Source: CAYWTX01 sp964461295
Lineage (GTDB): Bacteria; Planctomycetota; Phycisphaerae; SM23-33
Assembly: GCA_964461295.1 (NCBI GenBank)
Contig: CAYWTX010000537.1
Location: forward strand, 1 to 12,601
DNA length: 12,601 nt
Direction of reading: 5' to 3'
In this document: piece after piece, positions 6,599 to 12,601 of the stretch
Layout of the letters: every line of letters begins with the position of its first letter
Position numbering within the stretch: the first letter of the stretch is position 1
Notes under the pieces: model-generated
Told to the model about the DNA's origin: nothing
Database searches by the model: none
Seen by the model: only the letters and a program-made list of their open reading frames with translations
Made by a program: the position numbers and the translations under genes

Positions 6599-8737
6599 AT
6601 GCATGCGATTGACTGGGCGTTGATCTTCATTCCGCTCTTGGTCATCCTGGGTTTCGCCTTCTACACCAAGCGCCTGCTGAAGAGCGTCGTGGACTACACC
6701 TCGGCCGGACGCTGCGCCGGGCGCTACCTGATGTGCAACGCACGAGCGGAGGCGGACTCGGGCGTCAGCAACATGGTGGGGACGTTCCAGCAGATCATGG
6801 TGGCGGGGTTCGTGCTGAACTGGTGGGGCGCCCTGTCGGCCCCGCTGTTCCTCGTGATCGGCATCATCGGCTTCGTGACCTACCGCTACCGCGAGACACG
6901 CGTGCTCACGCTGCCGCAGCTCTTCGAGGTGCGCTACAGCCGCAACTTCCGCCTGTTCATGGGCGCGCTGGCGTTCGTGGCCGGCTCGCTGAACTACGGC
7001 GTCTTCCCGGCCATCGCGTCCAAGTTCTTCGTCTACTTCCTCCAGTTGCCGCTCACGGCTCAGCCCATCGACTCTCTCCCGCCCTTCCGCACGGACGTGC
7101 TGATCATGGCCGGGTATCTCACCTTCACGCTGGTGGTGATGCTGATGGGCGGGCAGATCTCGCTGATGGTGACCGACTGCGTGGAGGGCATCTTCTCGCA
7201 CCTGGTGTACATCGTGATCGTCATCGTGCTGCTGTGGATGGTGCCCTGGGCGAAGATCGAGCAATGGCTGGCCTCGGCCCCGCCCGACCATTCGATGGTG
7301 AATCCCTTCGACGCCATGGGCGTCAAGGACTTCAACATCTGGATGTGGGCCATCGGCCTGTTCGTCGGCGTGTACATCACCATGGCCTGGCAGAACCGCT
7401 CGGGGTTCAACGCGGCCGGGCGAAACGCCCACGAGACCCGGATGGGCGGCGTGCTGGGCAACTGGCGCGGCTACGCCCGCATCCTGATGCTCACGGTGCT
7501 GGCGGTCTGCGCCATGACGTATCTCAACCATTCCGACTTCAAGGACCTCAGCGCCGCCGCCTGGACCGACATCAACAAGATCACCGACGCCCAGCAGAAG
7601 TCCCAGGCCACCGTCACCATCGCCCTGAGCCATCTGCTGCCCATGGGCCTGAAGGGCCTGTTCGTGCTGGTGATGATCCTGGGGATGATGGCGGCCGAGG
7701 CCAGCCACATGCATTCCTGGGGCAGCATCTTCGTGCAGGACGTGGTGATGCCGCTCCGGAAGACGCCCCTGCCGCCGCGCCAGCACATCTGGGTGATCCG
7801 CTGCGCCCAGATCGGCGTGGGCGCGTTCGCCCTGATCTTCAGCACGTTCTTCACCCAGACCGACTACATCTTCATGTGGTGGGCGATCACCGGCACGGTC
7901 TTCCAGGCCGGGGCGGGCGCCGCCATCATCGGCGGACTGTACTGGAAGAAAGGCACGACGGCCGCGGCGTGGACCGGCGCACTGCTGGGCTCGACGCTCT
8001 CCCTCGGCGCCATCCTCGTCAGCCAGTACTGGAGCGCCAACTGGTGGGGCTTCAAGATGCTGCTGCCCGTGGCCGGGTGGCTGGGGATCTCGCTGCCGGA
8101 GAAGTTCTTCAACGGCGTGGTGATCACCTTCTGGGTGGACGTGCTCGTCCTGGTGTCGTACATCGTCGTGTCGCTGCTTACCTGCCGCGGGAACTTCGAC
8201 ATGGACCGCCTGCTGCACCGCGGCCGCCACCGCGTCGAACAGGATGTGATCGCCGATCGTGGAATGCTGGAGAAGGGCCGGTTCCACTGGAGCAAGCTGC
8301 TGGGCTTCGACGAGCACTTCACCCTCGGCGACAAGATCATCGCCGGGGGCATCTTCTGGTGGACGATCTTCTGGGCCGCCGTCGTGCTCATCTCCACGAC
8401 CTGGAATCTCTGGCATCCCTTGTGCGCGAAGCTCGGCCTGGCCGGCGCGGCCATCGACTGCATCGACCCCTGGCCGACGTCCTGGTGGACGAACTTCTGG
8501 CTCATCCAGGGCATCATCCTGCCGTTCGTCATCTCCGCCGTCACGCTGGTGTGGTTCAGCATCGGCGGCGTCAAGGACTTGAGGGACTTCTTCATCGCTC
8601 TGCGAACCGACAAGCGCGATCACACCGACGACGGGCGGGTCGTGACGACGCCGGAAGACCTCCGCCCGGCCGGCAGCGCCGAACCCGCCGACGCCGACCT
8701 GACCGCACCGGCCCAAGCCGCCCGGACGAACCGCTGA
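6599..8737 (+). CDS. Sodium:solute symporter (SSS family) with extended C-terminus
   Basis: A 712-residue polytopic membrane transporter expected to couple Na+ influx to uptake of a small solute such as a sugar, organic acid or amino acid. Hydrophobic segments run throughout, the first at residues 4-23 (IDWALIFIPLLVILGFAFYT). Family features include TSAGRCAGRYL (34-44), the region around residues 55-70 (SGVSNMVGTFQQIM), and RVLTLPQLFEVRYSRNFRLF (101-120), the typical post-TM3 segment. Later come MAWQNRSGFNAAGRNAHE and AAEASHMHSWGSIF. Beyond the usual core there is a cytosolic loop (RGNFDMDRLLHRGRHRVEQD), two further hydrophobic segments and a hydrophilic tail ending in DADLTAPAQAARTNR. ATG 6599 has GGAG 5 nt upstream. 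Such long SSS proteins are common in planctomycetes near carbohydrate-use genes, but no such genes adjoin here and the substrate is unknown. Confidence 0.9.
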   Translation: MHAIDWALIFIPLLVILGFAFYTKRLLKSVVDYTSAGRCAGRYLMCNARAEADSGVSNMVGTFQQIMVAGFVLNWWGALSAPLFLVIGIIGFVTYRYRETRVLTLPQLFEVRYSRNFRLFMGALAFVAGSLNYGVFPAIASKFFVYFLQLPLTAQPIDSLPPFRTDVLIMAGYLTFTLVVMLMGGQISLMVTDCVEGIFSHLVYIVIVIVLLWMVPWAKIEQWLASAPPDHSMVNPFDAMGVKDFNIWMWAIGLFVGVYITMAWQNRSGFNAAGRNAHETRMGGVLGNWRGYARILMLTVLAVCAMTYLNHSDFKDLSAAAWTDINKITDAQQKSQATVTIALSHLLPMGLKGLFVLVMILGMMAAEASHMHSWGSIFVQDVVMPLRKTPLPPRQHIWVIRCAQIGVGAFALIFSTFFTQTDYIFMWWAITGTVFQAGAGAAIIGGLYWKKGTTAAAWTGALLGSTLSLGAILVSQYWSANWWGFKMLLPVAGWLGISLPEKFFNGVVITFWVDVLVLVSYIVVSLLTCRGNFDMDRLLHRGRHRVEQDVIADRGMLEKGRFHWSKLLGFDEHFTLGDKIIAGGIFWWTIFWAAVVLISTTWNLWHPLCAKLGLAGAAIDCIDPWPTSWWTNFWLIQGIILPFVISAVTLVWFSIGGVKDLRDFFIALRTDKRDHTDDGRVVTTPEDLRPAGSAEPADADLTAPAQAARTNR

Positions 8738-8782
8738 GAGTCTGTGAAGAAACCGAAGCTCGCGGCTGGGCTCACGCTGGGG

Positions 8783-8892
8783 GCTTTCTGTCGCCCCTTC
8801 AGGGATCCACCCCTATTTGCCTGTCAGCCGAGGGCGTAAGCCCCCGGTAGACAGGCAAGTAAGCATGGAGCCCCGAAGGGGCGACAGAAAGC
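8783..8892. repeat. 110-nt three-tier inverted repeat
   Basis: The outer arms are a perfect 18-bp match: 8783-8800 pairs with 8875-8892 (GAAGGGGCGACAGAAAGC). A middle stem pairs 8814-8825 with 8850-8861, including TTGCCTGTC/GACAGGCAA, with one G-U. The inner stem is GGGC-GTAA-GCCC (8832-8843), flanked by CCG/CGG. The result is one long interrupted hairpin capped by a GNRA-like tetraloop. The right arm also contains an alternative small hairpin, GCCCC-GAA-GGGGC (8870-8882). It resembles a REP-like dispersed repeat rather than a terminator, as no T tract follows. Confidence 0.9.
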
Positions 8893-8978
8893 GTCGAATG
8901 CGGACAGAGCATCGAGCCCCAATTCCTTCACAAGCTCTAGGGAGGCGACTCTCTTGTCTCCAAGTTCGAGGTTGCCCG

Positions 8979-9007
8979 TTGCCGTCGCCCCGCTCCTGGC
9001 GCATAAT
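8979..9007 (+). promoter_or_regulatory. Sigma70-like promoter of the DUF3467 gene
   Basis: TTGCCG (8979-8984) and CATAAT (9002-9007) are separated by exactly 17 nt. A start site near 9014 would give a leader of about 35 nt carrying AAAGGAA just before ATG 9049. This is the best-formed promoter in the window. Confidence 0.55.
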
Positions 9008-9048
9008 GCTTCGCGATCCTCAAACCAACCAACGGAAAGGAAGTCCCA

Positions 9049-9408
9049 ATGGCACAGACCAGCGCACCGCACCCGGCCGAGAAGCCCATCGAGGAGCAGG
9101 CCCGCGAGCAGACCGGACAGCAGGTCCGCCTGCGCATCGATGAGACCAAGATGCAAAGCACCTATGCCAACGCGTTCCGCACCAACGGCACGGCCGAGGA
9201 AGTGATCCTCGACTTCGGCCTGAACCTGATGGGCCCGCCGGCCAAGCAGGGCGAGCCCGCCCAGATCGTTTTCAGCGTCACCGACCGCGTGATCATGAAC
9301 TACTACTCAGCCAAGCGCCTGGCCATCACCCTCAGCCAACTCATCCGCCGCCATGAGGAGCAGTTCGGCGACCTGGAGATGGACGTCTCCAAGCGCCGCA
9401 AGGCGTAG
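9049..9408 (+). CDS. DUF3467 domain-containing protein
   Basis: A 119-residue cytoplasmic protein of the DUF3467 family, whose biochemical role is unknown. After a polar, charged N-terminus (1-28) comes the family pattern: YANAFRTNGTAEEVILDFGL (39-58), then FSVTDRVIMNYYSAKRLAIT (75-94), then an amphipathic helix LSQLIRRHEEQFGDLEM. The aromatic/Asn 'YAN' and 'DF' signatures and the C-terminal helix with E-x-x-F-G are what I recognise. ATG 9049 has AAAGGAA 6 nt upstream and a promoter at 8979-9007, so it is probably a monocistronic gene, ended by the hairpin at 9501-9539. It lacks signal or membrane segments. Neighbouring genes give no functional hint. Confidence 0.82.
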   Translation: MAQTSAPHPAEKPIEEQAREQTGQQVRLRIDETKMQSTYANAFRTNGTAEEVILDFGLNLMGPPAKQGEPAQIVFSVTDRVIMNYYSAKRLAITLSQLIRRHEEQFGDLEMDVSKRRKA

Positions 9409-9500
9409 ACCCCAAGGCAGCAGGCAGCCGTGCCGGCCGCGGAACTGGCCCGACGCGCGCGCCCGCTTCTGCCATGGCAGCGCCCCGAAGACAACAAAGA

Positions 9501-9548
9501 AGAGCAATGGTGAGCGCCGACAAGGTTCACCATTGCTCTCTTCTTGTG
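9501..9548 (+). terminator. Terminator-like hairpin after the DUF3467 gene
   Basis: A perfect 13-bp stem pairs AGAGCAATGGTGA (9501-9513) with 9527-9539. Its 13-nt loop is followed by the T-rich CTTCTTGT. With a two-base bulge the stem extends into the AAAGAAG before it. It lies 92 nt after the stop at 9408. The tail is only partly T, so efficiency is uncertain. Confidence 0.45.
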
Positions 9549-9571
9549 ACACTGTGGCAACGTTACAGGGA

Positions 9572-9617
9572 TCTTCAGCCTGAAGGGCTGACATAGGACA
9601 GCCCTTCAGGCTGAAGA
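9572..9617. repeat. Perfect 19-bp inverted repeat
   Basis: 9572-9590 and 9599-9617 are exact reverse complements around an 8-nt loop (ACATAGGA). Each arm contains CTTCAG-C-CTGAAG, itself palindromic, so alternative cruciform forms exist. It lacks a T tail and resembles a dispersed intergenic repeat more than a terminator. Confidence 0.9.
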
Positions 9618-9785
9618 GGCGAGGCAACTGCGGCCACGGACCCGCGGAACGTACGGATTTGGCAGATTCGCGGCGACGGGGGATAATGATGCACCATGGT
9701 GATGGCGAATGCTCAATCGCGGATGCCGATGCGGAGCGGGCGCCGGGGCCGGGCCGCTGGCCGGCGTGGCGGCGACGGAGACGGC

Positions 9786-10032
9786 TACCACACCTACGCC
9801 AGCTTGGACCGGTTCGGGCGCGTGGTGGATCAGCGGTGGACGAACGCGGCGAAGACGGCCACGCTGGACGAGTACGCCTACACCTACGACCTGGCGGGCA
9901 ATCGCACGCCCAGGACGAACGCGTTGAGCGCCACGCTCAGCGAGACGTACGCCTACGACGGGCTGAACCGGCTGATCGACACCGATCGCGGCGAGGGCGA
10001 GCGGCAGGACGACTTCCAGTCGTAGGAGCTGG
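9786..10032 (+). pseudogene. RHS/YD-repeat protein fragment, broken at both ends
   Basis: The forward frame from 9786 reads YHTYASLDRFGRVVDQRW, then EYAYTYDLAGNRTPRTN and ETYAYDGLNRLID. These are typical YD-repeat units of RHS proteins (YDxxGNR and YDGLNRL), which build a large beta-strand cocoon in surface or toxin-delivery proteins. A TAG stop at 10023-10025 falls where the family usually has Trp (FQS-W-ELD), one base from TGG, and the coding sense resumes as GAG CTG up to 10032. There the end of an IS21-type element begins. The 5' part is missing: 9618-9785 has no recognisable RHS repeats. No separate start codon or ribosome-binding site is credible. I read it as a decayed remnant, about 80 codons of a protein that normally exceeds 1000. 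Confidence 0.75.
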
Positions 10033-10080
10033 TGTCAAGCGACAATCATGATCCGGCGTCAGGGACAATTGGGATCCGGC
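10033..10080. mobile_element. IS21-family-like terminal end
   Basis: The sequence abruptly changes at TGTCAAGCGACAAT (10033-10046). Two subterminal direct repeats follow: ACAATCATGATCCGGC (10042-10057) and ACAATTGGGATCCGGC (10065-10080), 23 nt apart. A TGT terminus with multiple subterminal repeats is typical of IS21 elements, and IstB/IstA fragments lie just inside on the minus strand. This would be the istB-side end. The opposite end is not visible. Confidence 0.6.
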
Positions 10081-10102
10081 ATGGCCATGGATGTTCTTCC
10101 TT

Positions 10103-10153
10103 CCGCGTGTGCCGCTCCTTCCGAGCGCAGCGAGACAGGAGCGGCGCACGCGG
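10103..10153. repeat. 17-bp inverted repeat inside the IS scar
   Basis: 10103-10119 (CCGCGTGTGCCGCTCCT) pairs with 10137-10153 with a single mismatch that would be a G-U pair in RNA. The loop is 17 nt and contains GAGCGCAGCGAG. It lies between the IS end and the IstB remnant. Confidence 0.8.
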
Positions 10154-10232
10154 GCGAGCCGGAACGTTCGGCCCCTTCTTGACCTCTACGCCCGGGGCGA
10201 CGGCGCCTCGATGGGCGCCACGTGGCCCTGGA

Positions 10233-10430
10233 CTTCTTCGCCTGTTCCACCCGGTAGCTGGGCAGGTTCAACTCCAGGCTCACGTTGTGGTGCACCAGGC
10301 GGCCGATGGCCGCCGCCGTGGTCACCCCCCTGAGGCTTTGCCTGGGGGCCAGAGCCATCTCGGCGGTTTGCCCCTCCAGCAACTGGTCATAGGCCGACAA
10401 GTCCACCTCGTCCACCCGCAATGAATGAAA
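10233..10430 (-). pseudogene. IS21 transposase scar: IstA tail joined to IstB tail
   Basis: On the minus strand, 10371-10430 translates as FHSLRVDEVDLSAYDQLLEG, resembling the C-terminus of IS21 transposase IstA (the 'DLxxYDxLL' tail). In the same frame, 10233-10328 gives TTAAAIGRLVHHNVSLELNL, then PSYRVEQAKK, resembling the end of the IstB AAA+ helper. Nearly all of IstA and most of IstB, including its Walker motifs, are absent, so an internal deletion appears to have fused the two tails. The frame continues open on both sides but without family resemblance. The identification rests on remembered family tails, not on alignment. Confidence 0.6.
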
Positions 10431-10640
10431 CTTGCCCTCCGGCGGCTCTCCCGCAATGATTCTCATGGGCCGACCGCGCGAAGGCCGACATATCCCCGAT
10501 CCCCGTGAGGGCGCGAGGCAGTCCGGGCCCTGGCCCCAATGCGCACTCCACATTGTTGCTCCCGCTCGGCGGGCAGGCACGCATACCAGAATGGCTGCAA
10601 CTGCGGGCGCCGCCGGTCGGCCCCCTCATTCTCATACCAG
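10431..10640. other. Non-coding scar between two transposase fragments
   Basis: I recognise no gene here. The word CATACCAGAAT occurs twice, near 10580 and again just before the integrase fragment. Frames on both strands are open but have no family resemblance. It is probably decayed insertion-sequence DNA. Confidence 0.4.
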
Positions 10641-10718
10641 AATCGGTACGCCGAACGCGTGATCGGCTCGATCCGTCACGAGTGCTTAGACCACGTGATC
10701 GTGCTCAATGGGGATCAT
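10638..10718 (+). pseudogene. Integrase-core (rve) transposase fragment
   Basis: The forward frame from 10647 reads YAERVIGSIRHECLDHVIVL followed by NGDH. This closely resembles the conserved end of the rve/DDE catalytic core of integrase-type transposases (usual form NPYAERVIGSIRRECLDHVIV), and Glu in YAER is the third catalytic acidic residue. Only about 26 codons survive; the first two Asp motifs and the C-terminus are absent. It abuts, and slightly overlaps, the 3' end of the opposite-strand thioredoxin-like gene (stop at 10715-10717). Confidence 0.72.
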
Positions 10719-11197
10719 CCCTTCCCCGGCAGGCCCCACGCCTTCGCGAAGTTCAGGAACTGCGCTTCGCCGATCCTGCCTTCCAGGCGTCCCAGTTCGA
10801 CCCCGCCCGGGCTGACCACCAGGATCGTCGGCAACCTGGCGATCTTGTGCCCGGCGGCTTCCTTCGCCCCATTGGGCACGGCCACTTTCGCCAGGATGAA
10901 CCGGCCGGTTCTCACCGCCTGGATATCCTTACGCAGCGTGATGTCCGAGAAGAACCGGGCGTCGGCGCCCGCCGGGTCGTCGTGGAAGACCGCCAGCACG
11001 CGAACGTTCGTCCGCTTGGCCTCCGCGACCGCCGCCGGGAGGTCCGTGCTCCAGTCGGGCAGGAACGGCCGGGACGCCTGCTTGTAGTAGTAGAGCAGCC
11101 CGGCGGCAATCGTGGCGACCACGAGGAACGCCACCTTCACCTTGCGGTCCTTGCCGCCCGGCGCGGCGGGGGCGGGGTTCGTTGGCGCATCGCTCAT
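10715..11197 (-). CDS. Membrane-anchored thioredoxin-fold protein lacking CxxC
   Basis: A 160-residue protein with a short Pro/Ala-rich cytoplasmic start, one membrane helix (residues 20-38, VKVAFLVVATIAAGLLYYY) and an outer domain. The domain fits a thioredoxin fold: VRVLAVFHDDPAGADARFF (65-83) is the strand and active-site loop, and RLPTILVVSPGG (121-132) carries the cis-proline Pro123. There is no cysteine in the protein, and the CxxC position reads DDPAGAD, so it cannot do disulfide exchange and may instead be a binding or chaperone-like protein. ATG 11197 has only GGGAA about 9 nt upstream. A mobile-element fragment overlaps its last codons, so its C-terminus may have been altered. It is transcribed the same way as the glycerate kinase gene 130 nt upstream. 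Confidence 0.72.
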   Translation of the reverse strand: MSDAPTNPAPAAPGGKDRKVKVAFLVVATIAAGLLYYYKQASRPFLPDWSTDLPAAVAEAKRTNVRVLAVFHDDPAGADARFFSDITLRKDIQAVRTGRFILAKVAVPNGAKEAAGHKIARLPTILVVSPGGVELGRLEGRIGEAQFLNFAKAWGLPGKG

Positions 11198-11327
11198 GCT
11201 TTGGTTCCCGTTGGCTTGCCGAACTCCCTCTACACTATCGACAGAAGCGCCCGGATGCGAAAGCCGTTTCCACCGGGAAGTGCACGGCTCTTGCCGCCAG
11301 CCTGCCGCTTCGTCGTTCGTACGCGAT

Positions 11328-12458
11328 CTACCGCATCGCGAATGCCCGCACCGCCTCGGCCGCCCGCGCCGCCAGCAGCTCCCGCGGGCGACGCATCGCC
11401 TCCTCGGGCGTCACGGCGCCGCGGGCCAGCGGCAGCACGGCAGCGAACAGCCCGCCGCAGTCCACTCGCTCGTCGGCCCGCCCCGGGATGCACACCACGG
11501 CCGCCCCGGCCGCCGCCGCGACGCGGGCCACGCCCACCGCCGTCTTGCCCGACATGCTCTGGCCGTCGAACCTCCCTTCGCCCGTGAGGACGAGGTCCAC
11601 CCCTTCCAGCCGCTGGCGCAAGCCCACCGCGTCGGCCACGATCTCCACGCCCCGCTCCAGCCGCGCGCCCAGGAACGCCACCAGCCCGGCCCCCAGCCCC
11701 CCGGCCGCCCCGGCGCCGCTCATCCGCTCCACGTCCACGCCCAGCCGCCGGCGGATCACCTGCGCCAGGTGCGCCAGGCCGGCATCGAGCCGCTCGACCA
11801 TGGCCGGCGTCGCGCCCTTCTGCGGGCCGTACACGTGCGCCGCGCCGGTCGGCCCCGTCAGCGGATTCGTCACGTCGCAGGCAACGCGGAGGCGCGCAGC
11901 GGCAACCCGCCCGTCGCGCCCGCCCACGTCAATGTCGGCAACGCTCTCCAGCCCGCCGCCAGCCAGACCGCATGCGCACGCCCGGCCCGCCGCGTCCACG
12001 AAGCGCACGCCCAGCGCCTGCGCGCAGCCGCAGCCGCCGTCCACCGTGGCCGAGCCCCCGATGCCGATAACGACATCGCCGGCCCCCGCATCCAGAGCGG
12101 CCGCGACCAGTTCGCCAGTGCCGTAGGTTGTGGTGAGCAGCGGATTCCGCCGCGACGGCGGCACCATGTGCAGCCCCGACGCCTCCGCCATCTCGATGAC
12201 CGCGACGGGCGATCCGCCCAGCAAGCCCCACCGCGCGGCCACCGGCTCGCCCAGCGGCCCATGCACGCGAGCAACGCGAATCTCGCCTCCCGTGGCCGCG
12301 ACCATCGCATCCACCGTCCCGCCCCCGCCATCGGCCATCGGGCACAAGTCGATCTCCGCACCCGGACAAGCCGCGCGAACTCCCTCAGCCATGGCGGCCG
12401 CGACCTCGGCCGCGGGAAGGCACTCCTTGAAGGTGTCGGGGGCGATGGCGATCTTCAC
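11328..12458 (-). CDS. Glycerate kinase (glycerate 2-kinase, GarK/GlxK type)
   Basis: A 376-residue cytosolic kinase that phosphorylates D-glycerate with ATP, feeding it into lower glycolysis. At 376 residues it is full length. Family landmarks run in order: MKIAIAPDTFKECLPAAEV at the N-terminus, PMADGGGGTVDAM (40-52), TYGTGELV (111-118), IGIGGSATVDGGCGCAQALG (131-150), ACDVTNPLTGPTGAAHVYGP (193-212) with QKG after it, SGAGAAGGLGAGL (247-259) and LTGEGRFDGQSMSGKTAVGV (291-310). Two positions differ from the usual family text: ADGGEGT appears as ADGGGGT, and GGSATNDGG as GGSATVDGG. The start is GTG at 12458, fixed by the conserved MKI; the only ribosome-binding-like GGAG is about 13 nt upstream. 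No glyoxylate or sugar-acid genes adjoin it. Product position (2- or 3-phosphoglycerate) is not decidable here. Confidence 0.88.
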   Translation of the reverse strand: MKIAIAPDTFKECLPAAEVAAAMAEGVRAACPGAEIDLCPMADGGGGTVDAMVAATGGEIRVARVHGPLGEPVAARWGLLGGSPVAVIEMAEASGLHMVPPSRRNPLLTTTYGTGELVAAALDAGAGDVVIGIGGSATVDGGCGCAQALGVRFVDAAGRACACGLAGGGLESVADIDVGGRDGRVAAARLRVACDVTNPLTGPTGAAHVYGPQKGATPAMVERLDAGLAHLAQVIRRRLGVDVERMSGAGAAGGLGAGLVAFLGARLERGVEIVADAVGLRQRLEGVDLVLTGEGRFDGQSMSGKTAVGVARVAAAAGAAVVCIPGRADERVDCGGLFAAVLPLARGAVTPEEAMRRPRELLAARAAEAVRAFAMR

Positions 12459-12488
12459 TGGATGGGGGGCTCCGGGATAGGGAGAAAA

Positions 12489-12601
12489 CGTCGAACGTCC
12501 AACGGCGAACTTCGAACGTCGAGATCAAGAAGGAGCAGATGCCGCCTCTTGCCTCTTGGCATTGGCTGTTTGCCTCTACTCTCGAAGTTCGACGTTCGAC
12601 G
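12489..12601. repeat. TCGAACG-type inverted repeat, cut by the window edge
   Basis: The left part (12489-12523) is built of GTCGAACGTC and CGAACTTCGA words. The right part (12581-12601, CTCGAAGTTCGACGTTCGAC plus G) is the inverse of the same words without two short insertions. Between them is GCCTCTTGCCTCTT-like simple sequence. It looks like a dispersed repeat whose right side continues beyond the window. No gene is seen. Confidence 0.65.

Larger units (their letters stand above)
8738..9048. other. Intergenic region holding a large palindrome and a promoter
   Basis: About 310 nt without a gene. It contains the 110-nt three-tier stem-loop (8783-8892), a less structured stretch (8893-8978), and the promoter of the DUF3467 gene (8979-9007). 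Short frames reading through the palindrome on both strands give similar peptides (FLSPLxGS...CLS), as expected from its symmetry, and are not genes. Confidence 0.7.

Noticed and set aside
6548..8716. 722-codon minus-strand frame opposite the symporter
   Set aside because: It is a shadow of a GC-rich membrane-protein gene: His/Gln/Asp-rich, with no family resemblance.
8783..8892. Rho-independent terminator of the symporter gene
   Set aside because: The stem is strong, but no T tract follows the right arm, and the tiered symmetry looks like a dispersed repeat.
8813..9161. Small frames on both strands over the 110-nt palindrome
   Set aside because: Their similar peptides arise from the inverted repeat itself, and they overlap the DUF3467 promoter and gene.
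9659..9785. Start region of an intact RHS-like small gene
   Set aside because: The Arg/Gly-rich translation before 9786 has no YD repeats and there is no ribosome-binding site, so it is not used as a gene start.
10505..11587. 360-codon + strand frame beginning in the scar region
   Set aside because: It runs antisense across the thioredoxin-like gene and the end of the glycerate kinase gene, with Arg/Pro-rich shadow composition.
1..12601. tRNA, rRNA or riboswitch genes
   Set aside because: I looked for cloverleaf landmarks (GGTTCGAATCC-type arms) and known conserved RNA words and found none convincing by eye. A covariance-model scan would settle it.

Overview
This is a GC-rich bacterial window. 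It most likely comes from a planctomycete of the Phycisphaerae type. The pointers are 'DPN'-rich extracellular proteins, dispersed palindromic repeats whose chance translations read like 'FLSPLRGS...GLRPRL', a phosphatidate cytidylyltransferase with an altered signature, and a planctomycete-style RHS/YD fragment. This assignment comes from recalled patterns, not from a search. About two thirds of the window is ordinary chromosomal coding sequence. Roughly 9.4-10.7 kb is a graveyard of mobile-element and RHS fragments.

Layout, left to right. (1) 1-173: a 35-bp tandem repeat array that begins at or before the window edge. (2) 259-2892: a tight three-gene + strand cluster of type IV pilin-like (minor pilin or pseudopilin) genes, PilV/GspI-like, PilX-like and PilW/GspJ-like. 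The middle one carries a long C-terminal domain with ten regularly written 'hydrophobic-x-Gly-Asn' motifs, suggesting a beta-solenoid. (3) 3090-4169: a secreted TlpA-type thioredoxin. (4) 4248-5132: CdsA, possibly read from a leaderless mRNA, convergent with (5) 5186-6316 (-), a monogalactosyldiacylglycerol-synthase-like glycosyltransferase. These two place membrane-lipid synthesis side by side. (6) A divergent intergenic region, then 6599-8737: a large sodium:solute symporter. (7) A 110-nt three-tier palindrome, a good sigma70-like promoter, a DUF3467 protein (9049-9408), and a terminator-like hairpin. (8) 9572-10718: hairpin repeat, RHS fragment, IS21-type end, IstA/IstB tail scar and integrase scar. 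(9) 10715-11197 (-): a membrane-anchored thioredoxin-fold protein without CxxC. (10) 11328-12458 (-): glycerate kinase. (11) An incomplete TCGAACG-type inverted repeat at the right edge.

I do not see a complete novel defence or biosynthetic system. The observations most worth following are the GN-motif pilus protein, the three-frame-open tandem array directly upstream of the pilin cluster, hairpin repeats translated inside a prepilin leader, and the nested IS/RHS scar. No rRNA, tRNA or CRISPR array was recognised.
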